A stretch of 64,000 nucleotides of DNA, from assembly GCA_963707835.1 (NCBI GenBank), contig CAVPRI010000002.1:62001-126000 (forward strand), written 5' to 3'. A program made the position numbers and the translations under genes. The notes beneath the pieces are model-generated. The model saw only the letters and a program-made list of their open reading frames with translations, was not told the DNA's origin and did no database searches. This stretch comes from Bog-473 sp963707835. GTDB lineage: Bacteria; Actinomycetota; Acidimicrobiia; Acidimicrobiales; RAAP-2. Position 1 is the first letter of the stretch, and each line of letters starts with the position of its first letter. Positions 1 to 9,427 of this stretch are shown piece after piece.

Positions 1-163
1 GCTTCGACACCCTGCTCGAGGACCTGCGCGCCGGTCGCCTGGCCGACACCGTGCCCTCCCACGGGACGCTGGTGCGGGTGCGCCGCAACGTGGGGCTCCT
101 GGCCGACCGAGCCACGGTGGCGACCGAGCGGGCCCAGGATGGCCGAGGGCGGCGGCGTCCTGA
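1..163 (+). CDS. nuoE: NADH-quinone oxidoreductase subunit E, C-terminal fragment (window edge)
   Basis: The left edge cuts this gene. Reading from base 3 gives a C-terminal tail beginning FDTLLEDLRAGRLAD and continuing through PSHGTLVRVRRNVGLLAD. Its position directly before nuoF identifies it as the 24-kDa thioredoxin-like [2Fe-2S] subunit of complex I. The iron-sulfur cysteines lie outside the window. The natural stop appears to be the TGA at 161-163, which overlaps the nuoF ATG as TGATG. That stop is in a different frame from the tail, so one small indel probably lies near 125-150. Identity rests mostly on context. Confidence 0.6.
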   Translation, partial: LRHPARGPARRSPGRHRALPRDAGAGAPQRGAPGRPSHGGDRAGPGWPRAAAS

Positions 164-1471
164 TGGCGACGACCGAAGCCCCGAAGATCATCACGGCGCG
201 AGTCGGGTACGACGACTCGCTACACGCTCGAGCGCTACCTGGCCACGGGCGGGTACGAGGCCCTGCGCACGGCCCTGGCCATGACGCCCGGAGCGGTGGC
301 GGCCGAGGTCGACGCGGCCAGCCTGCTCGGCCGCGGCGGCGCGGGGTTCCCGGCCGGGCGCAAGTGGTCGATGCTGCGCAAGAACCCGGTGACGTACCTG
401 GTCGTCAACGGCGACGAGTGCGAGCCGGCCACGTTCAAGGATCACCTGCTCATTGAGCGCGACCCGCACCAGATCCTCGAGGGCGTGCTGATCAGCGCCT
501 ACGCCCTCCAGGTCAGCCAGGCCTTCATCTATCTGCGGGGCGAGTTCGCACTGGGGCTCGAGCGGCTGCAGAGCGCCCTGAACGAGGCCTACGCGCCACG
601 GCGCGGTGGGAGCCGACATCTTCGGCTCGGGCTTCTCGGTCGACATCGTGGTGCACCCCGGTGCGCGGCGCGTACATCTGCGGCGAGGAGACGGCGCTGC
701 TCGAGTCGTTGGAGGGCAAGCGGGGATTCCCGCGTATCAAGCCCCCTTACTTCCCGGCCGCCGTCGGCCTCTACGGCGAGCCCACCGTGGTCAACAACGT
801 CGAGACCATGGCCAACATCCCGTGGATCGTCAGCCACGGCGGTGCCGCCTTCGCCGCCCTCGGCGCCGGCCGCTCCACCGGCACCCGGCTCTTCGCCCTG
901 GCCGGCCACGTGCGCCGGCCGGGCACCTACGAGCTCGAGATGGTCAAGACCACCTTCCGCGACCTGATCTACGCACCGTCCCTCGGCGGCGGCATCCGGG
1001 GCTCGAACACGCTCAAGGCCTTCATCCCCGGTGGGGTGTCGGCCCCGTGGTTCGGGCCGGACCGGGTCGACCTGCCGCTCGGCCAGGACGAGGTGGGCGA
1101 GGCCGGCTCCATGCTCGGCTCCGGCTCGGTGGTGGTCATGGACTCGGCCACCTGCGTGGTGCGGGCGGCGTGGCGGATCACGAAGTTCTTCTCCCGCGAG
1201 TCGTGCGGACAGTGCACGCCGTGTCGCGAGGGCGCGGGCTGGCTGGAGCGCATCATGTACCGAATTGAGCACGGCGCCGGGCGGGAGGAAGATCTGGACC
1301 TCCTCATGGACCTGTGCGACAACATCTCGCCCGGCGTGGCCTGGCCACCGCAGCAGACCACCATCTGCGTGCTCGGGCCCGTCCATCCCTTCGTCCATCG
1401 CGTCGGGCATCCGCATGTTCCGCGACGAGTTCCTGGTGCACGTCAAGGACGGGGGGTGCCCCTTTGACTGA
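163..1471 (+). CDS. nuoF: NADH-quinone oxidoreductase subunit F (frameshifted in this assembly)
   Basis: This is the 51-kDa NADH-binding subunit of complex I, which oxidises NADH with FMN and passes electrons through an N3 [4Fe-4S] cluster. Visible features are the Gly-rich NADH site GRGGAGFPAGRKW, the FMN-site stretch NGDECEPATFKD, the GAYICGEETALLESLEG region, and the cluster motif SCGQCTPCREG with its downstream cysteine near LCDNISPG. The start is ATG 163, which overlaps the nuoE stop. The stop is TGA 1469-1471. Four breaks split the reading frame, near 218, 597, 658 and 1378. Three of them (near 218, 658 and 1378) are explained by a single extra C. Joined, the product has the normal length of about 430 residues, so I read this as an intact gene with sequence errors. 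Confidence 0.9.
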
Positions 1472-4402
1472 CGCGGCCGCCGATCTCCCCTTCACCCTCG
1501 ACGGGCGGGCGACGTCACGGCGCGGCGGGGCGAGCTGCTCATCGCCGCGGCGGAACGGGCCGGCACCTACATCCCGCGCTTCTGCTACCACCCCCGCATG
1601 GAGCCCGTCGGCATGTGCCGTATGTGCCTGGTCGACGTCGAGGGCCCGCGGGGTTCCACGTTGACGCCGGCCTGCTTCGTGGCGGTGACCGAGGACATGG
1701 TGGTCGACACGACAAACGACCGGGTGAAGAAGGCCCAGGACGGCGTGCTCGAGTTCCTGCTGGCCAACCATCCCCTGGACTGCCCCGTCTGCGACAAGGG
1801 CGGCGAGTGCCCGCTCCAGGACCAGACCCTGGCCTACGGCCCCGGGGAGAGCCGCTTCGTCGAGGAGAAGCGCCACTTCGAGAAGCCCATCGCCATTTCC
1901 GACCTGGTGCTGCTGGACCGGGAGCGCTGCATCCAGTGCGCGCGCGCTGCACCCGCTTCGCCGAGGAGGTGGCCGGTGAGGCGCAGATCGACTTCGCCGG
2001 ACGCGGCGAACTGGTCGAGGTCGCGACCTTCCCGACCGAGCCCTTCTCTTCGTACTTCAGCGGCAACACCGTGCAGATCTGTCCGGTCGGTGCGCTCACG
2101 GCGACGCCGTACCGCTTCACCGCCCGCCCCTGGGACCTCGATCAGGTCGAGTCCACCTGCACCGCCTGCGCCGTCGGGTGCCGGGTGGCCGTGCAGTCGT
2201 CGCAGAACCGGCTCACCCGGCTGCTCGGCATCGACTCGGAGCCCGTCAACCACGGCTGGCTGTGCGACAAGGGCCGCTTCACCTACGAGTCGGTCAACGG
2301 CGACGAAGTGTCCGCCGGACCGCTCTCGGGCGCGCCGGCCGACGAGGCCGTGGACGTCGCTCCGGCCACCGCCTCCCAGGTGGTCGGTCTCGGGGTGAGC
2401 CGGGGTCAGTTCCTGGGCCAAGCCCGCGAGACCGGGCGCTTCGAGCACGGACGACTGGTCGAGCCGCAGGTGCGCAAGGAGGGCGAGCTGGTGGCGGTGA
2501 GCTGGGGCGAGGCCCTGGCCGCGGCGGCGGCGGGCATCACCGCCGCGCTGGCGTCGGGCGGTGCCGACGCGGTGGCCGTCATCGGAGGGGCGCGGCTGAC
2601 CAACGAGGCCGCCTATGCGTGGGCCAAGCTGGCCAAGGGCGTCATCGGGACGGACTCGGTGGACGCGCAGCTCGGCGACGGGCTCCCGGCCGACCTGGTG
2701 CTCGGCCTGCCCCGGGCCACCATTGACGAGGCCTGTGGCGCACCCGTGCTGGTCACGCTCAGCGGCGACCTCCGCGAGGAGCTGCCGGTGCTGTTCCTCC
2801 GCCTGCGCCAGGCGGTCCTCGGCGGCGCCACGGAGCTGATCGAGATCTCCCCGACGCCCACCGCACTGAGCGCCCACGCCTCGGCCGTGCTGCGCGTCCG
2901 CCCCGGCGACGCGCCCCTCCTGGCCCGGGCGTTGACCGGAGACGACGCGGCGGCGAAGGCACTCGACGCTCACCCCGAAGGGAGCGCGCTCGGGCCCGGC
3001 GCGCTCGAGAGGGCGCGCCGTCTGCTGGCCGCGCGCCCCGGCGGCGCCGGCGTCGTCGTCGTGGCCGGCCGGCCCTCGTATGCGGAGGCGGGGGAGGTCA
3101 GCGGCGAGGCGTTGCGCACCCTGGCCGCCGCCCTGCCCGAGGCCCGTTACTTGCCGGCGTTACGGCGCGGCAACGTGTTCGGGGCCCTCGACATGGGCCT
3201 CGCCCCCGGGCTCCTGCCCGGCCGGGTCACTCTCCGACGAGGGGCGGTCACGCTTCACCGCCGCCTGGGGCTCGGTCCCGGCGACCACCGGCCGTTCGAC
3301 GGCCGAGATCCTGGCGTCCATGGCGGGGGAGGGCGGGACGGAGAGCGATGCGGAGCCCGGAGCCGCGTCGGGCGGCGAGCCCGGCACCGAGTCGGGCGCC
3401 ACGCCCGGCGATCGCACGCCGGTCAGCGCGCTGGTGCTGCTCGGCGCCGACCCCTTGAGCGATTTTCCCGACCACGCGCGGGCGTCCGCGGCGCTCACCG
3501 CCGGGCACTTCATGGTGGCGGTGACGGGCCACCCTTCCGAGTCGGTCGACCTCCACGCCGACGTGGTCCTGCCCTGCGCGGTGACCCACGAGTTGCCTGG
3601 CACCACGACCAACCTCGAGGGCCGGGTCACCCGCCTCGGTCCCAAGCTCACGGCGCCCGGCTTCGCCTGGCCGGACTGGATGATCGCCGTCGAGCTCGCC
3701 GCGGCCCTGGGCGCTGACCTCGGCGCCGCCAGCGTGACCGAGCTGGCCGAGGAGCTGGAGCTGGCCGCCCCGGCCTACGCCGGCCTGACCCAGGCCGTCC
3801 TGCACTCGGACGCCGCGCACGACGGGATCCTCGTCCCGCTCTCCGGTCGCCCCGACCATGCCGAGGACGTCGCCCCGATCGATCCCATCGCCCTGCCCGG
3901 CGTCGAGTCCGTCGAACGCCAGGGTGCGCCACCCCGCGTGGGCACCGGCCGCCACGCGGCCCTCTGCCGCGCCCGGATCCCGGCTTTGGGCAGCCCGCCG
4001 CCCCTGGTGTCGTGGACCGGGACCGGCGGTGACCACCCCGCGCCGCTGCCGATCCCCAAGGCCGACAACTACTCCCTGCGGCTGGTGGCGGGCCGGCGCC
4101 TGTACGACGCCGGCAGCTCGGTCACCGGCTCGCCCTCGTTGACCCCGCTGGTACCCGCCCTGGTGGCTCGGGCCAACCCCTACGACCTGGACCGCCTCGG
4201 CGCGGGGACCGGGGACCGGGTCAAGCTGCGCTCGGCCCGGGGGGAGCTGGTCCTGGCCGCCCAGGCCGACGAGGGCGTGCCCCGCGGCGTGGTGGCCGTC
4301 GATTTCAACGTGCCCGACGGGGAGAGCACTCCGGGCAACGCCGTGGCCACCCTCATCGACAGCCGCCGGCCCGTCACCGACGTCCGGATGGAGTCGCAGT
4401 GA
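1464..4402 (+). CDS. nuoG: NADH-quinone oxidoreductase subunit G (frameshifted in this assembly)
   Basis: This is the 75-kDa iron-sulfur subunit of complex I. It has an N-terminal 2Fe-2S ferredoxin domain (GMCRMCLVDVEG), a His-Cys cluster segment (CPVCDKGGECPLQD), a [4Fe-4S] CIQCARC site and a molybdopterin oxidoreductase-like C-terminal region. The likely start is TTG 1464, overlapping the nuoF stop. Frame breaks occur near 1520, at 1935-1950 (one extra GC unit in a GC run inside CIQCARC) and near 3235. A Gly/Glu/Ser-rich, probably disordered insert occupies about 3325-3420. The gene ends with a GTGA overlap onto nuoH. Length is about 980 codons, at the long end for the family. Confidence 0.88.
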
Positions 4403-5697
4403 TTGCCGCCCTCCTCGTCAGCGCCGGCTCGCCCGGAACGGCCGGGTCGGTCGGGTCCCAGGTGCTCACGCACAGCGCCAATTCGGGGAACGGCGACCCG
4501 CTCTACTACTTCGGGCTCAACTGGGAAGTCTGGGTGATCACCATCGTCAAGTGCCTGGTGGCCTTCGTGGCGCTGCTGGTGGCCACGGCGATGATGATCT
4601 GGTTCGAGCGCAAGGTGATCTCGGACATGCAGAGCCGGGTCGGGCCCAACCGGGCCGGGCCGTGGGGTCTGCTCCAGACGCTGGCCGACGGCACCAAGCT
4701 GGTCTTCAAGGAGGACCTGCTGCCCGACCGGGCCGACGCCTTCGTCTTCCGGCTGGCGCCCTACCTCTCGGTGGTGCCCGCCGTGCTCGTCTTCACCGTA
4801 GTCCCGGTGGGCGGCATCATCACGATTGGCAGCCACACCTTCGAACTCCAGGTGGCCGATCCGCCCATGGGCATTCTGCTCGTGCTGGCGATGTCGGGCA
4901 TCGCCGTGTACGGCGTTATGTTGGCCGGCTGGTCCTCGGGTTCGAAGTACCCGCTGCTCGGCTCGGTGCGCGCCTCGGCCCAGGTGATCTCCTACGAGGC
5001 CGCGCTCGGCATGACCACGGTGATGGTCGTGCTGGTGACGGGTTCGCTGTCCACCCGGGCCATCGTGGACTCCCAGGCCAACGGGTTTTGGAACTGGAAC
5101 CTCATCCGGCTCGGCTTCCTGCCCTTCATCTTCTTCATGATCGCCATCACGGCCGAGCTGACCCGGCCGCCTTTCGACCTGACCGAGGCCGAGCAGGAGC
5201 TGGTGGGCGGGTTCCACACCGAGTACTCCTCCATCCGTTTCGGCCTCTTCTTCCTGGCGGAGTTCATGAACACCATCACCATGTCGGCCATCGTGGTGAC
5301 GCTGTTCTTCGGGGGCCCCAACGGCTACATCTTCCACATCCCCGGCGCCACCATCTACATGCCGATCATCTACTTCCTGCTCAAGACGGTGGCGTTCTGT
5401 TTCATTTACGTCTGGTTCCGCGCCGCCCTGCCGCGTCTGCGTTACGACCAGCTCATGGACCTCGGCTGGAAGCGCCTGATCCCGCTCACCCTCGGGTGGC
5501 TGCTCCTGGTGGCGGCCATCGTGGCCTGGGGTTGGGCCGGGCTGATCCTGGTCCCGGTGGTGGTGGCCGCCTCGATGCTGCTCATGCGGGCCAACGAGCT
5601 CGGCGCGGGTCGCAGCGAAGAAGACCTCGTCATTCCGGCCGTCGGCGGCAAGGTGACCGGGCCGCCCCGGCCGGCCGGACGCCGTTCCGGGAGGTGA
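4399..5697 (+). CDS. nuoH: NADH-quinone oxidoreductase subunit H
   Basis: This membrane subunit joins the peripheral arm of complex I to the membrane arm and forms part of the quinone chamber. The 432-residue product has about eight to nine hydrophobic helices. It carries the family signatures FERKVISDMQSRVGPNRAG and RPPFDLTEAEQELVGGF with nearby EYSSIRFGLFFLAE, whose conserved acidic and Arg residues line the quinone channel. The GTG start at 4399 overlaps the nuoG stop (GTGA), implying translational coupling. The short charged C-terminal tail is unremarkable. The reading frame is uninterrupted, unlike nuoF and nuoG upstream. Confidence 0.97.
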   Translation: MIAALLVSAGSPGTAGSVGSQVLTHSANSGNGDPLYYFGLNWEVWVITIVKCLVAFVALLVATAMMIWFERKVISDMQSRVGPNRAGPWGLLQTLADGTKLVFKEDLLPDRADAFVFRLAPYLSVVPAVLVFTVVPVGGIITIGSHTFELQVADPPMGILLVLAMSGIAVYGVMLAGWSSGSKYPLLGSVRASAQVISYEAALGMTTVMVVLVTGSLSTRAIVDSQANGFWNWNLIRLGFLPFIFFMIAITAELTRPPFDLTEAEQELVGGFHTEYSSIRFGLFFLAEFMNTITMSAIVVTLFFGGPNGYIFHIPGATIYMPIIYFLLKTVAFCFIYVWFRAALPRLRYDQLMDLGWKRLIPLTLGWLLLVAAIVAWGWAGLILVPVVVAASMLLMRANELGAGRSEEDLVIPAVGGKVTGPPRPAGRRSGR

Positions 5698-5703
5698 GGC
5701 CTG

Positions 5704-6657
5704 ATGGGCGTGGGCGACGAGGTGAGGGACCAGCTCTCGTTCCTGGGCGGGTTCAAACTGACCTTCCAGCACCTGACCCGCCCCCGGGTCACCACCATGT
5801 ACCCCGAGGAGAAGAAGCCCAAGCAGCCGCGCCAACACGGGCGCCACGTCCTCAACCGCTACGAGGACGGCATGGAGAAGTGCATCGGCTGCGAGCTCTG
5901 CGCCGGAGTGTGCCCGGCGGACTGCATCTACGTCCGCGGGCTCGACAACCCGCCCGACCACCCGGTCTCGCCCGGGGAGCGCTACGGCTACGTCTACGAG
6001 ATCAACTACTTGCGCTGCATCCACTGCGACATGTGCGTCGAGGCCTGCCCCACCGAGGCCATCACCGAGTCGAAGCTCTTCGAGTTCTCCTTCACCAACC
6101 GCTCCGACGCCATCTACACCAAGGACGAGCTGGTGGTGGACGACGACGGCACGCCCAAGAAGCTTCCGTGGGAGGACTGGCGCGAGGGCGACGACGACAT
6201 GACCTCGGGCTGGATGCGCGCCACCTCCCCTTCCGGCAACGCCGCCTACGAGGGCGAGGTGCAGTGGTCGGGCGAGCTGGGTTACGGCGTGCGCGCCCCC
6301 GAAGGAGGCCAATCCGGCCGCCGTGACGACGCCGCCACCGGGACCAAGCCACTGCGCCAGGTGCTCGAGGCGCACCTGCTCGACGAGGACATCCCACTCG
6401 CCCACCGGGGCATGCAGGGTCGGGTCTGGCGGGCCAAGAAGGGCGCGGAGCGCAACCGCCGGAAGATGGAGGACAGGCGGGCGCGCACGAAGGTGCGGCG
6501 CGCCGCCCGCAAGGCGGCGAAGGCCGCACAGCCAGCCGGCGGAGCGGCACACCAGCTGAGGGGAGCGACTGACCCATGTCGCAGCTCGTCCTCATCGCTG
6601 CTTCGACGCGCCCGACCTGGCCCGACCTCCTGGTCTTCGTCGCCTCCGCCGTGGTGA
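5704..6657 (+). CDS. nuoI: NADH-quinone oxidoreductase subunit I with basic C-terminal tail
   Basis: This is the ferredoxin-like subunit carrying the two [4Fe-4S] clusters N6a and N6b that relay electrons toward quinone. Both motifs are present: CIGCELCAGVCPADC and CIHCDMCVEACPTEA. A strong ribosome site (GGAGGTGA) precedes ATG 5704. Usual family members end soon after the clusters. Here about 130 more residues follow, Lys/Arg/Ala-rich around 6430-6540. The last 25 or so codons overlap nuoJ by 82 bases and look like shadow coding. A TGA at 6569-6571 lies just before the nuoJ ATG in another frame, so the real end is probably 6571 with one indel upstream. Confidence 0.9.
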   Translation: MGVGDEVRDQLSFLGGFKLTFQHLTRPRVTTMYPEEKKPKQPRQHGRHVLNRYEDGMEKCIGCELCAGVCPADCIYVRGLDNPPDHPVSPGERYGYVYEINYLRCIHCDMCVEACPTEAITESKLFEFSFTNRSDAIYTKDELVVDDDGTPKKLPWEDWREGDDDMTSGWMRATSPSGNAAYEGEVQWSGELGYGVRAPEGGQSGRRDDAATGTKPLRQVLEAHLLDEDIPLAHRGMQGRVWRAKKGAERNRRKMEDRRARTKVRRAARKAAKAAQPAGGAAHQLRGATDPCRSSSSSLLRRARPGPTSWSSSPPPW

Positions 6658-7205
6658 TCCTCGTCGGCGCGGTGGGCGTGGTGACGTCGCGCAACCCGGT
6701 GCACGCCGCCCTCAGCCTGGTGATGACCCTCTTCGGCGTTGCCGTGCTCTTCATTGAGCAGGAGGCGGACTTCCTGGCCGCCGTCCAGATCATCGTCTAC
6801 GCCGGGGCCATCGTCGTCCTCTTCCTGTTCGTCATCATGTTCCTCGGCGTCGACCGGGCCGAGGACGTCAACGTGGAGCCGCTGGCCGGACAACGACCGC
6901 TCGCCGTGGCGTTCTCGGCCATCACCCTCGGGGGTGTGCTCGCCATGGCCGCCACCGCCCACTGGGTGACCGGGGCCAAACAGGTGGTGGGGCCGATCAC
7001 CGGCCACGTGGCCGGTCCCAACTCCCCGGCGGGCGAGCCGGCGCAACTGGGCAAGCAGCTGTTCACCACCTATCTCTTCGCCTTCGAGGCCACTGCCGCC
7101 CTGCTGGTGATCGCCGTGGTGGGCGCGGTCGTGCTGGCCCGCCGCCCGCCCTCGCAGCACGAGGATGTGCAGGGGGACGGCACGGAGAGCGAGCTGCCGG
7201 CGTGA
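6576..7205 (+). CDS. nuoJ: NADH-quinone oxidoreductase subunit J
   Basis: This membrane subunit contributes the pi-bulge helix that couples quinone chemistry to proton pumping. The 209-residue product has about five transmembrane helices. The conserved segment NPVHAALSLVMTLFGVA is followed by ADFLAAVQIIVYAGAIVVLF, which contains the bulged third helix with its Tyr and Gly. The ATG at 6576 directly follows the probable nuoI stop. The stop overlaps the GTG of nuoK. The C-terminal cytosolic tail (RRPPSQHEDVQGDG) is short and variable, as is usual. Confidence 0.95.
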   Translation: MSQLVLIAASTRPTWPDLLVFVASAVVILVGAVGVVTSRNPVHAALSLVMTLFGVAVLFIEQEADFLAAVQIIVYAGAIVVLFLFVIMFLGVDRAEDVNVEPLAGQRPLAVAFSAITLGGVLAMAATAHWVTGAKQVVGPITGHVAGPNSPAGEPAQLGKQLFTTYLFAFEATAALLVIAVVGAVVLARRPPSQHEDVQGDGTESELPA

Positions 7206-7507
7206 GCCTTTCGGGAGCCTGGTACCTCGGGCTGGCCGCCGTGGTGTTCACCATCGGTGCCGTCGGGCTGCTGGTGCGGCGCAACGTGCTGATCATGTTC
7301 ATGTGCATCGAGCTGATGCTCAACGCGGCCAACCTGACGTTCGTCACCTTCGCCCGCATGTTGGGGGACATCGGCGGTCAGGCCGTGGTGTTCTTCGTCC
7401 TCGTCGTGGCCGCGGCCGAGGTGGTCGTGGGCCTGGGCATCGTGGTCACCAACTTCCGCCGCCGCGAGACGACTGTGGCTGACGACCTGGATTCCCTGAA
7501 GGGCTGA
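7202..7507 (+). CDS. nuoK: NADH-quinone oxidoreductase subunit K
   Basis: This small three-helix membrane subunit is related to MrpC and contributes conserved glutamates to the proton path of complex I. The 101-residue product contains CIELMLNAANLTFV (Glu in helix 2) and VVAAAEVVVGLGIVV (Glu in helix 3). Both key acids are present. The GTG start at 7202 overlaps the nuoJ stop (GTGA). nuoL begins four bases after the stop. Confidence 0.96.
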   Translation: MSLSGAWYLGLAAVVFTIGAVGLLVRRNVLIMFMCIELMLNAANLTFVTFARMLGDIGGQAVVFFVLVVAAAEVVVGLGIVVTNFRRRETTVADDLDSLKG

Positions 7508-7510
7508 CCC

Positions 7511-9427
7511 GTGGTCCATCTCGCGTACTTGATGTTGCTGTTGCCCCTCGCGGGGTTCCTGATCCTGGTCGTCTTCGGCCGGCGCATGGGCGACCCGGCC
7601 GCCGGGTGGGTGGGGACCGCCGCCGTGGGCGGCTCGTTCGTGGTGGCCTGCATCGTGCTGGCCGGCCTGCTCGGGTTGCCCTCGGACCACCGGGTGGTGG
7701 TGCACAGCTACTTCACGTGGTTCAGCGCCGGCAACCTGAGCGTGCCCGTCGGCACGCTGGTGGACCCGCTGTCGATGACGATGTGCATGTTCGTCACCTT
7801 CGTGAGTGCCTTCATCCACCTCTACTCCATCGGCTACATGAAGGGTGACCGGGACTACACGAAGTTCTTCGTCTACCTGAACCTCTTTGTCTTCTCCATG
7901 CTCCTGTTGGTCCTGGGGAACAACCTGCTGGTCACCTTCGTGGGGTGGGAGGGCGTGGGGGTGTGCTCCTACTGGCTGGTGGCCTTCTGGTTCCGGCGCG
8001 AGTCGGCCGCCTCGGCGGGCAAGAAGGCCTTCATCTACAACCGGATCGGGGACGCCGGCTTTCTCTTGGCCATCTTCTTGATCTTCGAGAAGACCGGGAC
8101 GGTCCAGTACGAGAGCGGTCCGGGCGGCGGCATCTTCGGCCAGCTCTCCCACCTGGGCGGGGGTACCGCCACGGCCGCCGTCCTCCTGCTCTTCCTGGCG
8201 GCGGCGGGCAAGTCGGCCCAGATCCCGCTGTTCAACTGGTTGCCCGACGCCATGGAGGGTCCGACTCCGGTGTCGGCCCTCATCCATGCCGCCACCATGG
8301 TCACCGCGGGGGTGTACCTGCTCTGCCGGATGAACCCGGTGCTGCACCTGACCTCGACGGGCACCGAGGTGGTCGCCACCATCGGCGCCGTGACCGCGTT
8401 CGTGGCGGCCACCATCGCCTGTTCCCAACAGGACATCAAGAAGGTGCTCGCCTTCTCCACCATCTCGCAGATCGGCTACATGATCCTGGCGGTCGGAACC
8501 GGCGCCTACATCGCGGCCATCTTCCTCATGGTGGCCCACGCCTTCTTCAAGGGGCTGCTCTTCTTGGGGGCGGGATCGGTGATCCACGGGCTCCACGACG
8601 AGCAGGACCTCAAGCGCATGGGCGCGCTGCGCCGCTACATGAAGTGGACCACCGTCACCTTCACCGTCGGCTACCTGGCCATCGCCGGCATCCCGCCGCT
8701 GTCGGGTTTCTGGGCCAAGGGCGACGTGCTCGACAACGTCTACGCGCACTACAAGGTGCTGTGGGTCATCGGCCTGGTGACCGCGGTGCTCACCGCCTAC
8801 TACATGAGCCGGCTCGAGATCCTCGCCTTCGGGGGGCAGCCCCGGTTCGAGCAACCGGGTCCGCACGGCGAGCCGGCGCTGCACGCCCCGCACGAGTCGC
8901 CCTTCATCATGCGGATCCCCCTCGTCGTGCTGGCCTTCTTCGCCTTCTTCGCCGGCGTGCTCGACCTGCCCTGGGTGCACACCCGCGGCTTGAACGAGTT
9001 CCTCGCCCCGGTGTTCGCCGGCACGATCTACAACGACAACCTGGGGGACGGGCCCCTGTGGTACCTGGCCCTGGCCGACATCGCCGCCGCCGTCGCCGGC
9101 GTGATCATCGCCGCCTGGCTGTGGCGCGGTGCCGAGGTGGACCAGCCCGCGCTCGAGCCTGCCTTCCTGCAGCGGGTCTGGTACTGGGATGACGCCTACG
9201 ACACCATCATCGGGCGACCCAGCCAGCGGCTGGCCACGTTCTGCGCCTGGGTGGTCGACGCCCGGGTGATCGACGGCGCCGTCAACGGCACGGCACACCT
9301 GGCCAAGGTGACAGGCGCCGCGGCGCGCAAGCTGCAGACCGGCTATGCCCGCAACTACGCGCTGGGCATCGCGCTCGGCATGGCCCTCATCGTCGCCTTC
9401 ATGCTGAGCCGGGTGTGGTGGGGCTGA
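7511..9427 (+). CDS. nuoL: NADH-quinone oxidoreductase subunit L
   Basis: This is the distal antiporter-like proton pump of complex I, with the long lateral helix at its C-terminus. The 638-residue product has about 15-16 helices. Key segments are GWEGVGVCSYWLVAFWF (conserved Glu), AGKSAQIPLFNWLPDAMEGP (Lys of the first half channel), SALIHAATMVTAGVYL and ACSQQDIKKVLAFSTISQ (Lys pair of the central axis). The start is GTG 7511, and the final TGA overlaps the nuoM ATG as TGATG. The frame is clean over 1.9 kb. An open frame of 742 codons on the opposite strand is only codon-bias shadow. Confidence 0.97.
   Translation: MVHLAYLMLLLPLAGFLILVVFGRRMGDPAAGWVGTAAVGGSFVVACIVLAGLLGLPSDHRVVVHSYFTWFSAGNLSVPVGTLVDPLSMTMCMFVTFVSAFIHLYSIGYMKGDRDYTKFFVYLNLFVFSMLLLVLGNNLLVTFVGWEGVGVCSYWLVAFWFRRESAASAGKKAFIYNRIGDAGFLLAIFLIFEKTGTVQYESGPGGGIFGQLSHLGGGTATAAVLLLFLAAAGKSAQIPLFNWLPDAMEGPTPVSALIHAATMVTAGVYLLCRMNPVLHLTSTGTEVVATIGAVTAFVAATIACSQQDIKKVLAFSTISQIGYMILAVGTGAYIAAIFLMVAHAFFKGLLFLGAGSVIHGLHDEQDLKRMGALRRYMKWTTVTFTVGYLAIAGIPPLSGFWAKGDVLDNVYAHYKVLWVIGLVTAVLTAYYMSRLEILAFGGQPRFEQPGPHGEPALHAPHESPFIMRIPLVVLAFFAFFAGVLDLPWVHTRGLNEFLAPVFAGTIYNDNLGDGPLWYLALADIAAAVAGVIIAAWLWRGAEVDQPALEPAFLQRVWYWDDAYDTIIGRPSQRLATFCAWVVDARVIDGAVNGTAHLAKVTGAAARKLQTGYARNYALGIALGMALIVAFMLSRVWWG

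Noticed and set aside
1930..1955. Programmed ribosomal frameshifting as the cause of broken frames
   Set aside because: No slippery heptamer or conserved stimulator is seen, breaks occur in both directions in many unrelated genes, and those examined at base level are in GC runs or homopolymers.
4180..6552. A 790-codon minus-strand open frame opposite nuoG, nuoH and nuoI
   Set aside because: Composition is typical of antisense shadow in high-GC DNA, and it spans three convincing plus-strand genes.
7070..9298. A 742-codon open frame on the minus strand opposite nuoL
   Set aside because: It is His/Gly/Glu/Arg-rich shadow coding from third-position GC bias. NuoL on the plus strand has clear motifs and operon overlaps.
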